From positions 89,919,600 to 89,983,599 of the forward strand of contig NC_080066.1 in the NCBI RefSeq assembly GCF_949987535.1: 64,000 nucleotides of DNA. Reading direction: 5' to 3'. The DNA is from Balaenoptera acutorostrata (Eukaryota; Chordata; Mammalia; Artiodactyla; Balaenopteridae). The stretch's first letter is position 1. Each line of letters begins with the position of its first letter. Of this stretch, positions 23,372 to 33,654 are shown piece by piece. The notes under the pieces are model-generated. The model searched no databases. It had not been told where the DNA came from and was given only the letters and a program-made list of their open reading frames with translations. The position numbers and the translations under genes were made by a program.

Positions 23372-26087
23372 ATTTTTTATTGTGGTAAAATACATAAAAA
23401 TGTATTATCTTAACCATTTTTAAGTGTACAATTCAGTGGTATTAGGTACATTCACATTGTTGTGCAACCTTTACCACCATCCCTTTCCAGAACTCTTTTC
23501 ATCTTACAAAACTGAAACTCTGTACCATTAAACAATAACTCCCCATTCCCTCCTACCCACCTCCCCAAGCAACTGCGATTCCATTTTTTGTCTGTATGAT
23601 CTTGACCTCATATAAATGGACTCACATAGTATTTGTCTTCTTGTGACTGGCATATTTTACTTAGCATAATGCCCTCAGAGTTTGTTCATGTTGTAGCATA
23701 TTGCAGTATTTCCTTCCTTCTTATACCATATTTGCTTATCTGTTCATCCACCAATGGAGACTTTAGTTGCTTCCACTTTTTAGCTATTGTGAACAATGTT
23801 GCTATGACCATGGATGTACAAATATCTCTTTGAGACCCTACTTTGAGTTCTCTTCAGTGTACATCCAGAAGTGAAATTGGTTGGATCATTTGTACGGCAA
23901 TTTTTAATTTTTTGAGGAAGCACCGTACTGTTTTCCACAATGCTTATATCATTTTACATTCCCATTAGCAGTGCACAAGGGTTACAATTTCTCCACATCC
24001 TCACCAATGTTTGTTATTTTCTGGATTTGTTTTTGTTTTGATAGTACCCATCCTACTGGGTGTGAGGTGGTATTGCATTGTAGTTTTGTTTTGCATTTTC
24101 CTAATGCTTAGTGATGTTGAGCATCTTTTCATGTGCTTTTTGGCAATTTGTATATCTTCTTTGGAGAAATGACTGTTCAAGTTATTTACCCATGTTTGAA
24201 TTGGGCTGTTTTGTGTTTGTTTTTGAGTTTTAGGAGTTGTCTATATATTTTATTAATTCCTTATCAGATATGTGATTTGCAAATATTTTCTCCCATTCTC
24301 TAGGTTGCCTTTTTACTCTGCGGATAGTGTCTTCTGATACACAATTTAAAAAAAAATCCATGAATTTGTCTATTTTTCCTCTTGTTATCTGTGCCTTTGG
24401 TGTCATATACAAGAACTTGTTGCTAATCTGACATTGTGAAGCTTGGATCATGGATCTGTTTTGAGATAGTTTTTGTATATGGTGTTAGGTAAAAATCCAA
24501 CTTTCTTTTGCATGTGGATATACAGTTTTCCTGCCACCATTTGTTGAAAAGATCATCTTTTTCTTAATGGTTTTGGCATCCTTGTTGAAAATCATTTGAC
24601 TATATATATGAGAGTTTATTTCTGGACTCTGTATTATAATCCATTTGTCTATGTCTGTCTTTATAGAAGTACCATACTGTTTTGATTACTGTAGCTATGT
24701 AGTTAGTTTTGAAATCAGAAAATGTAAGTCCTCTAGCTTCATTGTTCTGTGTTAGGATTTTAATGGCTGTTCAGGGTCCTTTGAGATTCCATATGAATTT
24801 TAGGATGCATTTTCTATTTCTGCAAGAAACTCATTGGGATTTTGATAGGGATTTCGTTAAACCTGTAAATCATTTCAGGTAGTATTGGCATTTTAATAAT
24901 ATTAAGTAATATTGAGTCTTCTATTCCATAAACATGAGCTGTATTTCCATTTTAAAAAATATTTTAAATTCCTTTCACCAATATTTTGTACTTTTCATTG
25001 TACAAGTTTTTCAATTCCTTGGTTAAATTATTTCCTAAGTATTTTAATCTTTTTGATACTATTGTAAATGGAATTGTTTCCCTAATTTCTTTTTAGGTTT
25101 GTTCATTGTTACTGTATACAAATGCAACTGGTTTTTGGGTGTTGACTTTGTATCCAGTTACTTTGCTGACTTTATTAGTTCTAACAGGGTTTTTGTTTGT
25201 TTTTCTTTTTCTTCTTCTTTTTTTTAATCTTTAAAGTTTTCTATATATAAGATCATATCATCTGTGAACAGGGATCATTGTACTTCTTCCTTCCTATTTG
25301 GATGCTTTTAATTTATTTTTCTTGCCTAATTGCTCTGGCCAGGTGTTTCAATACTATGTTGAATAGAAGTGGCAAAAGCAGGTTTACTTGCTTTGTTCAT
25401 GATTTTATAGGAAAAGCTTTCAGTCTTTTATAACTGAGTATGATACTTTCTGTGAGTTTTTCATATGCTGGTTTTGTTATGTTGAAGTAGTTTTTTTCTA
25501 TTCCTAGGTTTTGAGTGTTTTTATCATGAAAGTGTGTTGAGTTTTGTCAGATGCTTTTTTTTTTTTTTTGATTGAGTTGATCATGTGGTTTTAGCCCTTT
25601 ATTCTGTTAATATGGTCTATTTCATTGACTGATTTTTATATGTTAAATCATCCTTGCATTCCAGAAATAAATCATACTTGGCCATAGGGTATAATCTTTT
25701 AATACGTGGCCAAATTCCATTTGCTAGTATTTTGTGAGGATTTTTGCATCAGTGTTCCTAAGGGATATTGATCTGTAGTTTTCTTCTAGTGTCTTTGTCT
25801 GGCTTTGGTGTCAGGGTAATGCTGGCCTCACAGAACTAGTTAGGAAGTGTTCTCTTCAATTTTTGGATAAGTTTGAGAAAGGATTTTAGTTCTACTTTAA
25901 ATGTTTGGTAGATATCTCCTTACTAATTGTAGGTCTGTTCAGATATTCTGTATCTTTCTGGTGTAGTCTTCATAGTTTTATGTTTCTAGGAATTTGTGTA
26001 TTTCATCTAGATATATAATTTATTCTTACGTAATCACTCATAATATTCTCTTATAATCCTTTTAATTTCTGTAGAACTGTCAGTAAT
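23372..26087 (-). mobile_element. L1 LINE, antisense (3' UTR and ORF2, left part)
   Basis: Starts at an L1 3' end ('ttttttattgtggtaaaatacataa', antisense) and runs through the 3' UTR ('gcataatgccctcagagtttgttcatg') into ORF2 ('ctttgttcatgattttatagg', 'catttgctagtattttgtgagg', 'ggctttggtgtcagggtaatgctggcctc'). All frames are broken. The L1 continues after the LTR at 26982. Confidence 0.9.
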
Positions 26088-26981
26088 TCTTCTGGGCTCC
26101 TGGACCCAGTCCCAGTGTTTGTGTGGGGGGCGTCCCACACAACACCAAGCAATTCTCAGACATCAGCAGGGTATCTGAGAATTCAACTCAGTTCAGCTCA
26201 ATTCTGAAACTGTCTACCTGGAGATAGCATCAGATTCCACAGGTTGAGGGCTCAGCCCCACAAGACTCTCCCCCCCACAGCCCCTCTTCAGACAACAGTC
26301 ACAAGCCCAGGTTATCACCTGTGTTTCTGACCCATTGGCTATAGATTGGAGGTTCCAACAACACCCTTCTTGGACTTCAGATACCAGTTACAAGTCCAGG
26401 TTGTTACCTTTATTTCTGACTATAATTTGGAAGTTCCCATGATTTCCTCCTTGGGTTTGACTAATTTGCTAGAGTGGCTCACAGAACTCAGAGAAACATT
26501 TTACTTACTAGATCACTGATTTATTATAAAAGGATATAACTCAGGAGCAGCCAGATAGAAGAGATGCACGGGGCAAGGTATGGGGGAAGGGGGTGGTGCT
26601 TCCATGCCCTCTCTAGCTGCATCACTCTCCCCAGGATTGTCATGTGTTCACCAACCTGGAATCTCTCCAAGCACCATTATTTTGGGTGTTATGGAGGCTT
26701 CATTACATAGGCATGATTGATTAAGTCATTGGCCATTGGTGGTTGATTCAACCTCCAGCCCCTCTCTTCTCCCTAGAGGTTGGGATTGGGACTGAAAGTT
26801 TCAATCCTCTTATCACAAGATTGGCTCCATCAACAACCAGGCCCCATCCTGTTCCAAAAGTAACCTCATTAAAATAATAAAAGACACCTTTATCACAAGA
26901 AATTCCAGGGGTTTTAGGAGCTTTGTGCCAGAAACAGGGCCAAAGATAAACTATGTATTTCTTATATATCTCAATACCACA
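26088..26981 (+). mobile_element. Solo LTR, ERVL-like, inside L1
   Basis: A block of about 894 bp interrupts L1 ORF2 and is flanked by gtaat at 26083-26087 and 26982-26986. A 5-bp duplication is typical of ERVL (class III) elements. It ends in ...accaca. A TATA-like 'ttattataaaaggatataa' lies near 26520. A second copy of the same family, same orientation, is at about 30040-30915. The exact family name is not assigned, and orientation is inferred from the TATA-like motif and the downstream 'aataataaaagacacc' stretch. Confidence 0.65.
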
Positions 26982-27785
26982 GTAATGTCCCCACTTTCAT
27001 TTCTGATTTTAATATTTTGAGTCTTTTTTCCTCTTAGTTCATCTAGCTAAAGGTTTGTCAATTTTGTTGATCTTTTCTGAGAACCAACTAACTTTTGCTT
27101 TCACTGATTTTTCTCTATTATTTTTCTATTTTCCATATTGTTTATCTCTGTCCTAATCTTTAATATTTATTATATCCTTTCTTCTGGTAGCTTTGGGTTT
27201 AGTTTGTTACTCTTTTTCTAGTTCCTTAAGTCATAAAATTAGGTTATTGATTTGAGATCTTGCATGTTTCTTTATGTAGCATTTATAGCTATAAATTTCC
27301 CCCTTAGCACACCTTTCACTGTGTCCCATCAATTTTGGTACATTGTATTTTTGTTTCCATTGGTCTCTAAGTATTTTCTAATTTCCCTTTTGAGTTCTTT
27401 GCTTAATTGATTGTTCTGTTTAATTTCTACTAATTTGTGGATTCTGCAGTTTTCTTTCTGTTATTGGTTTCTAACTTCACCTCATTGTGGTTGGAGACTT
27501 AATTTGTGGCCTAACATTTTCTATTGTGGAAAATGCCCCATGTGCACTTGAGAAGAATATGTATTTTGTTGTTATTTGGTAGAGAGTTCTGTATATATCT
27601 GTTATATGTAGTTGGTTTCTTGTGCTGTTCAAGTCCTCTATTGTCTTACTTATCTTCTGTCTGGTTGTTTTATCTATTATTGCAAGAGAGGTATTGAAGT
27701 CTTTGACTATCCTTGTAGAACTATTTATTTCTCTGTTCAGTTCTGATAAAACTTCCTGCCTTCCAGATTTCACAATTGTGAAGAA
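26982..27785 (-). mobile_element. L1 LINE, antisense (right part, ORF2 endonuclease region)
   Basis: ORF2 antisense resumes at 'ccactttcatttctgattttaatattttgagtc', 'aaaggtttgtcaattttg', 'gcacacctttcactgtgtcccatc'. A minus-strand frame at 27477-27815 contains an L1 endonuclease remnant (SSAHGAFSTIE, from the conserved SAHGTFSRID motif) after DIYRTLY. The L1 is 5'-truncated near here, before ORF1. Confidence 0.85.
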
Positions 27786-27817
27786 ATACTCAAAATTTGG
27801 GTAAAAAGTTGCCAATT

Positions 27818-28110
27818 AAAAAAAAAAATTATTTATTTATTTATTTATGGCTGTGTTGGGTCTTCCTGTCTTTGCGAGGGCTTTCTCTAGTTGCGGCAAG
27901 CGGGGGCCACTCTTCATTGCGGTGCGCGGGCCTCTCACTATCGCGGCCTCTCTTGTTGCAGAGCACAGGCTCCAGATGCGCAGGCTCAGTAATTGTGGCT
28001 CACAGGCCTAGTTGCTCCGCGGTATGTGGGATCTTCCCAGACCAGGGCTCAAACCCGTGTCCCCAGCATTGGCAGGCAGATTCTCAACCACTCTGCCACC
28101 AGGGAAGCCC
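27818..28110 (-). mobile_element. CHR-type SINE (compact form), minus strand
   Basis: Minus strand begins 'gggcttccctggtggcagagtgg' and ends '...aagacccaacacagcc' followed by an (AAAT)n tail, seen on plus as 'attatttatttatttatttatgg'. No clean target duplication is seen. It sits at or just past the truncated 5' end of the L1. The 106-codon frame at 27797-28117 is SINE sequence, not a gene. Confidence 0.9.
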
Positions 28111-28985
28111 CCTTTAATGCTTTTTTAAAGCCATGTTTTCATAGTTTGGTTAAATTTGATGCCTTCTGTATTAAAATAATTATTTAGTGTTAAATTATAT
28201 ATAAAGCTTCCTTGTTTTTTGTTATATAGTATGTAGTAATAATTATTTTGGTAATTATCTAAAACTTTTAATCAATTACCCTAGAATTGCTTTAATTTTG
28301 TTTAAATATATATAACAATCATTTTTATTCTTAACAAATCAATAAAATAAGATTTTGAAAAATAAAACTAAAGAAATAGAAAACTACCTCATTTTAAAGC
28401 TCATATTTTCAACATTTAGTTTACAATTTGTTAGCTTGCAGACAATAGACATTTTTGTTGAGAAAAGAAAGTAATAACAATTTCATATATATATATTATC
28501 AATATTCCAAAATTTTGCTATCTTTCCATGACCCCTGACAACTTTGCCAATTACTCTGTAGAAGCTTAAAAACAGGAAATGCAGCATCTCTGGTGTCAGT
28601 CATCAAAATTAGGATTCAACTCCATGACCAGCCCATGTGAGAACCTATAGAACAGGAGACACGGTAGAGAGATGGAGACAGAAATGATTATTCTACTTTA
28701 ATTATCCTCAGGAGAGTAAAGGCAGCAACAGAACAATCCACTTGACTAATGCAGAGATGGGAGGGGGAGAACCTAGTGTATCTTCCTAAAGCTGAGAAGA
28801 AATCTCCAATATGGTCTGGTAGGCCCTTGGGTAGCTCTGTCTAAAAGTACAGACTGTTCATTCTACCAGCAAATATTAAAGTGGGATCTAAGGAGTACCT
28901 CACTGAAGATCAAATTGTGGATTTGGGGACTTCATCCCCCTATATCTCCTGAATTAGTATCTGTGATGTTGAGTTTCAAAAATTT
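28111..28985. other. Unassigned AT-rich DNA
   Basis: No gene or recognisable repeat. A short TA run lies at 28486-28497. Confidence 0.4.
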
Positions 28986-28989
28986 ATAT

Positions 28990-29300
28990 TTCTAACTAGA
29001 TAGCCAATAGATTATTTTTTAAATAATACTTCATGGAGATATAACTATATATAGTAAATTATGTGTGATGACCACCCAGACCAAGATATAGAACATTTTT
29101 ATTATCCCAGAAAGTTCGTCTTGCTCTTTTTCAGTCAGTTCTCCTCAATACTCCGTGTTAAGCACAATTCTGACTTTTCTCAGCATCCATTGGTTATTTC
29201 CATCCTTGAGCCTCATCAAAATGGAACCCACAATAGATAATCTTTGCTTCTGTTTTCCTTCTCTCAGCATACTATTTTTGAAGCCAGGTAACTTTTAGGT
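28990..29300 (-). mobile_element. L1 LINE 3' end fragment, antisense (probable)
   Basis: The order 'cttcatggagatataact', 'gatgaccacccagaccaagatatagaacattt', 'tttcagtcagttctcctcaatactcc', 'ctgacttttctcagcatcc' resembles the antisense 3' UTR of old L1M elements. Confidence 0.5.
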
Positions 29301-30039
29301 ACACTAGAATTTGAAAACCAAAGTTCTCTGAAGCAGAAATTGTCATAAGGAAGCCTGATGTTGGAACTCCTCTGTGATGGGATGGAATCTTTTCAAACTA
29401 TCCCATTTTAAGGCTGTCTTGCATCTGAGACAGATCTATTACATTACATCTGTTGTGCTCTTCTGCATTCATTATTTCACTCATGGAGGCCAAACTAGCT
29501 TAAGAAATCAACCACTGATTTTTGCCATCCTACTTTTCGCATTTCTAAAGTTATACTTATCTTCATTTTGAAATTCTTCAAGGAGAATTTTAATAATAGT
29601 ACAACAGCCCATCAAAATTTACTAATATCTGGCTTTAAATAAAATAATCACAAGTGGCTGAATAACTCAGCATTCATCATGTCTCCTCAGAGTCCTTTCA
29701 GCTTGATTTCCAGAGGATTTCACTCAAGTATTCTAAGTGGTTTCTCAGAATGGGGAGAATAACATAACAGGAAAGCAAAGTTATAATTATCAGAGAAGCA
29801 TGAAAATTATGATGGAAAACAGTTATTAGACCACCTAGGCTTCAGCCCTGCCAGGGAGATGTTGGTCACTGTGGTAGGTTGCCGAGTTCAGTGCTTTAAA
29901 CAATTTGGTTTCTGCTACTCTTTTGGCTGAGTCTTCTGCAATTGAATAATTGTCGCAGGATCAAAGTTTTACTGGGGATGTAACTTAACTTTTCCTTCTA
30001 AGTTGGAAAAATACACTATTGTGTTTCTCCTCTCTTCTC
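29301..30039. other. Unassigned DNA
   Basis: No supported gene or named repeat. Confidence 0.4.
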
Positions 30040-30915
30040 ACACTACTACTACACTTCACTTCTGACATCAGATGTGTGGGTTTTCCACACATCAAGCAAT
30101 TCTCCAATACCAGATGGGTGTCTTATAATTTAATTCAGTTCTGACACTATCTACCTGGATATAGCATCATATCCTACAAGTTAAAGGCTCGATCCCACAA
30201 GACTTCCCCAACTTCAGATACCAAGCATAAGTTCAAGTTGTACTGTACTTCTGACTGACAGGCTATATACACTAAGGTTCCTATAATCCCTTCCTTGAGT
30301 TTGATTATTTGTTAGAATGGCTCACAGAACTCAGGGGAACACTTACTATGTTTACTGGTTTATTATAAAAGATATAATAAATGATACACATAAACAGTGA
30401 GATGAAAAGATACATAGAGCAAGGTATGGAAGAGTCCTGAGTACAGCAGCTTCTGTCCCCCTGGAGTTGGAGTGTGTCACCCTTCCAGCATGTGGATGTA
30501 TTCATCAACCCAGAAGCTCTCCCAACTCTGTATTTTTTGGGTTTTTATGGAGGCTTCATCACATAGGCATGATTGATCATTAACTCAGTCTCCAGCCCCT
30601 CTCCCCTTCCCAGAGGATGAAAGGTGAGGCCACGAGTTCCAAGCTTCTAATCATGGCTTGGTCTCTAGTGATGAGCCCCCATCCTGAAGCTATTCATGAT
30701 CCCACCAAGAGTTGTCTCGTTAGAACAAAAGACATTATTATCACCCAGTAAATTCCAAGGAATTTAGGAGCTCTGTGTCAGAAACCAAAGTCAAGGAGAC
30801 CAAATATTAGAACAAAAGATGCTCCTATTCTCTTAGGACATTACAAGGGATTTAGGAGCAATGTGCCAGATATAAGCAGCAGAGACCATATTATTTATTT
30901 TCTATTATTTCACAC
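30040..30915 (+). mobile_element. Solo LTR, second copy of the ERVL-like family
   Basis: Aligns along its length with 26088-26981: 'ccacacatcaagcaattctccaataccag', 'tatctacctggatatagcatcatatcc', 'agaatggctcacagaactcaggggaaca', 'tttatggaggcttcatcacataggcatgattgat', 'attccaaggaatttaggagctctgtg'. More diverged than the first copy, with a partial internal duplication near its right end (about 30722-30875). Ends are approximate. Confidence 0.65.
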
Positions 30916-31984
30916 CTTCTCTTACGTTTCCTCCTACATACCCAAATGATGTCACCTTGCTTTTCATTAAATAATCACCTCTTAGCCTCTGATGTCAGAA
31001 GATTTGATGTTGAAAGTTGTAAGTGAACTGTCTCACTTCCCTACTGCTATTATACCAAAAGACCTCTTTGATGAATGGGTGGGGGGAAGTATATGAGATT
31101 AAATTAGATGAGAGATAATCTAGACAATGGGGGACATCTGCATAGCTGATGGGCAGCATGGGAACACTCATTACAAGGACTAGTGAGAGAGGGCCACTAA
31201 AGACAGTATTAACTGAAATTGATCCCATCAGGGGAATATGCTGGGGTAATTTGGAACCTTAAATACTGCCTTTTTTCACTTGCATCATTAACACTAAGAA
31301 CTTTCTTTTTATAAGTTTACCATCAATTTAGATTTTATCTTGTTTAGTTCCTTTCTTAAATTAGCTATCAGTGTGCAGAAAAATGTATAAACTATAGTTC
31401 AATTCATAGGTTTGTAAATTGTTCTTTCCTAAAGCAAATATTTATCCACACTGGATCTTTAACCCTATCATGTTCAAAACATATTAAATTTCACCAAGAG
31501 ATGTATCAACTTGTGACTGTGGGACTATTAAAATGGTCAGTAAGAGGCTCTCAGATTATGGTCACAGTTCTACAGGATGCTGTCGTTTCCACTCTCATTT
31601 ATTGTGGGTGTAAAGGAATGAAAGCCACTATAACTCTGGGTCACTCAAACGTCCTAGTAGCCCCATTACCTTCTGCTTCAAAGAAGAATAGCTCATTGAA
31701 AATGTTACTAATTCTGAGCTGAGGTCTTTTCCATCTCTTTGACCTTTGATGCTTTCCCATTGATTCAGCATGAATTCTGTTTCATAGAGATGGAGATAAA
31801 ATGCACATTTTCATTGTATGTTCCATTTTGTGCATCTCAGAGAAATGGACATTTTATAACTTTGAAGTTTCATGCTAAAAGATTAGGTATCAAAAAAAAA
31901 AGAAAAAGAAATATTTGATTCCCAGGAATCTTAAAATGGGTAAACTCTACAAAGTGATCTATAAAAACAGAACATTTGAATTGG
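30916..31984. other. Unassigned DNA
   Basis: No gene supported. Frames of 77 codons (30995-31228, minus) and 73 codons (31501-31722, plus) are unrecognised and probably chance. Confidence 0.4.
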
Positions 31985-32210
31985 GAACAAAAAAGATATG
32001 GGTCAGAGTTGTGGCTTTGCTATCTGAACCTCATTTTCTTCGACTGTGAACTGGGGATAGTAATACTTGTTCTACCTGTTGCAGAGGTTTTGGCTTTTTT
32101 TGTGTGTTGGGGTGTGTGTGTGTGTGTGGGGGGGTGCGTATGAGAAGATCAAATGAGGTCATCTATGTGAATGCACCTTGTGTACTAAAAAGTACTACGG
32201 AAGTGTTACC
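31985..32210 (+). mobile_element. MIR SINE, sense, with a GT microsatellite inside
   Basis: MIR order in sense: 'gggtcagagttgtggctttgctatctgaacctcattttcttc', 'gaactggggatagtaatacttgttctacc', then 'gaagatcaaatgaggtcatctatgtgaatgcacc'. A (GT)n tract (about 32100-32135) has expanded between the last two parts. Confidence 0.7.
32100..32135. repeat. GT microsatellite
   Basis: 'tgtgtgttggggtgtgtgtgtgtgtgtgggggggtg': GT repeats bordered by G runs, within a MIR. Confidence 0.85.
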
Positions 32211-32254
32211 TGTTGCTTTGACTGCTCCTGGTGCTGGTGCTGATGATGATGGCA

Positions 32255-32318
32255 AGCATTCTGGCATACTGAACGTCAGACAGACCGGAGTTCAAATCCA
32301 AGTTGCTTTTGTACTTAT
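32255..32318 (+). mobile_element. MIR SINE, sense (left half, split by SINE)
   Basis: The core 'gtcagacagaccggagttcaaatccaagttgc' matches the MIR tRNA-like start. The element continues at 32638 after the CHR SINE. Confidence 0.65.
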
Positions 32319-32330
32319 TGTGTGTCATAT

Positions 32331-32625
32331 ATATATATTTATTAATTAATTAATTTATTTTTGGCTGTGTTGGGTCTTCGTTTCTGTGCAAGGGCTTTCT
32401 CTAGTTGCGGCGAGCGGGGGCCACTCTTCATCGCGGTGCGCGGGCCTCTCACTGTCGCAGCCTCTCTTGTTGCGGAGCACAGGCTCCAGACGCGCAGGCT
32501 CAGTAGTTGTGGCACACGGGCCTAGTTGCTCCACGGCATGTGGGATCTTCCCAGACCAGGGCTCGAACCCGTGTCCCCTGCATTGGCAGGCAGATTCTCA
32601 ACCACGGCGCCACCAGGGAAGCCCC
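32331..32625 (-). mobile_element. CHR-type SINE (compact form) inside MIR, minus strand
   Basis: Minus-strand head 'ggggcttccctggtggcgccgtgg' and B-box region 'gggttcgagccctggtctgg'. The tail is seen on plus as 'atatttattaattaattaatttatttttgg'. Perfect 12-bp target duplication tgtgtgtcatat at 32319-32330 and 32626-32637. The 94-codon plus frame across it is not a gene. Confidence 0.93.
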
Positions 32626-32637
32626 TGTGTGTCATAT

Positions 32638-32780
32638 TTTTATGTCGTAGTTTCCTCATCTATAAAATAGCGTTAAAATTACTGTCTCTAACAAACTCAC
32701 AAAAATGTAATTATTTAAATAATAGATAAAGTATATAGTTGTTAATAAATGCTAAACAGATAAGAGGTGACCAATAAATA
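32638..32780 (+). mobile_element. MIR SINE, sense (right half)
   Basis: 'cgtagtttcctcatctataaaatagcg' is the conserved MIR core-to-3' segment, followed by a 'gttgttaataaatgc' type end. Confidence 0.7.
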
Positions 32781-32860
32781 TTACTTTTCTTTCTAATTCC
32801 TCTCCCCACCCCATGCACATATATACACACACACTCTAAAAAACAAATTTGGGACTAGAG

Positions 32861-33100
32861 CAAGAGTTGGTAATTTATAGCCTAGGGCTCGATCTGGCCC
32901 ACCATCTATTTTAGTAAATAAAATGTTATTTGAATACAACACGCTCATTTGCTTACATAGTATCTATAGATGCTTCAGCAGTATAATGGCAGATTTGACA
33001 TTGCAACAGAAACTCTGTGGTCCACAAAGTCTAAAATATTTACAGGCCCATACGGCCTTTTACAGAAGAAATTTGCTTATCTCTGGTCTAGAGAAAGGTC
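32861..33100 (-). mobile_element. hAT (Charlie-type) non-autonomous DNA transposon relic
   Basis: The order 'gctcgatctggcccaccatctattttagtaaataaaatgttatttgaatacaac', 'tggtccacaaagtctaaaatatttacaggcc', 'cttttacagaagaaatttgcttatctctgg' is the reverse complement of a common mammalian hAT-Charlie MITE. No transposase is encoded. The exact subfamily is not assigned. Confidence 0.7.
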
Positions 33101-33174
33101 TAGATCTAGTATTAAAAACATAAGAAGTGAATAGTCCTGTCACCTAGTGGTTACTTAAACTTGGGGATGTAGAT

Positions 33175-33640
33175 GGGATCACAAACTTTTTGGTGTCAGG
33201 ACCACTTTACAATTAGAAAAACCTTTTGTTTGTGTTGGCTATATGTTTATCATTCAAAATTTAAAACAATTTTAAAATTATTTGTATATTAATTTATTTT
33301 AAAATAGATAATACATTTATTACATATTAAAATAAATAACTTTTTTGAACAATAACTATTTTCCAAAGGAAAAAAACTGTGAAAAGATAAACATTGCTTT
33401 ATGTTTTTGCAAATCTCTTCAATGCCTAGCTTAATTGAAGACTGTGGGAATCTTATATTGTATCTGCATTCAATCTGTTCTAATATCACATGTATACAGC
33501 CCCTGCAAAATCCCATTGCACACTTATGGGAGAAAGAGAGTGCAAAAGGAAAAGAATGTCCTAGCATTATTATGAAAATAGTTTTGAGTTTGGGGACCCC
33601 CAATTGTTCCAGATTACACTTTGGGAACCATTTTTATATG
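33175..33640 (+). mobile_element. hAT-type DNA transposon relic with terminal inverted repeats
   Basis: The left end 'atcacaaactttttggtgtcaggaccactttacaatt' and right end 'ttggggacccccaattgttccagattacactttgggaacc' are imperfect inverted termini of a hAT-like element, with an AT-rich interior plus 'tttgcaaatctcttcaatgcctagcttaattgaagac'. The opposing frames of 84 and 104 codons inside are not recognised as transposase. Confidence 0.65.
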
Positions 33641-33654
33641 GTGGTGTGTACATG

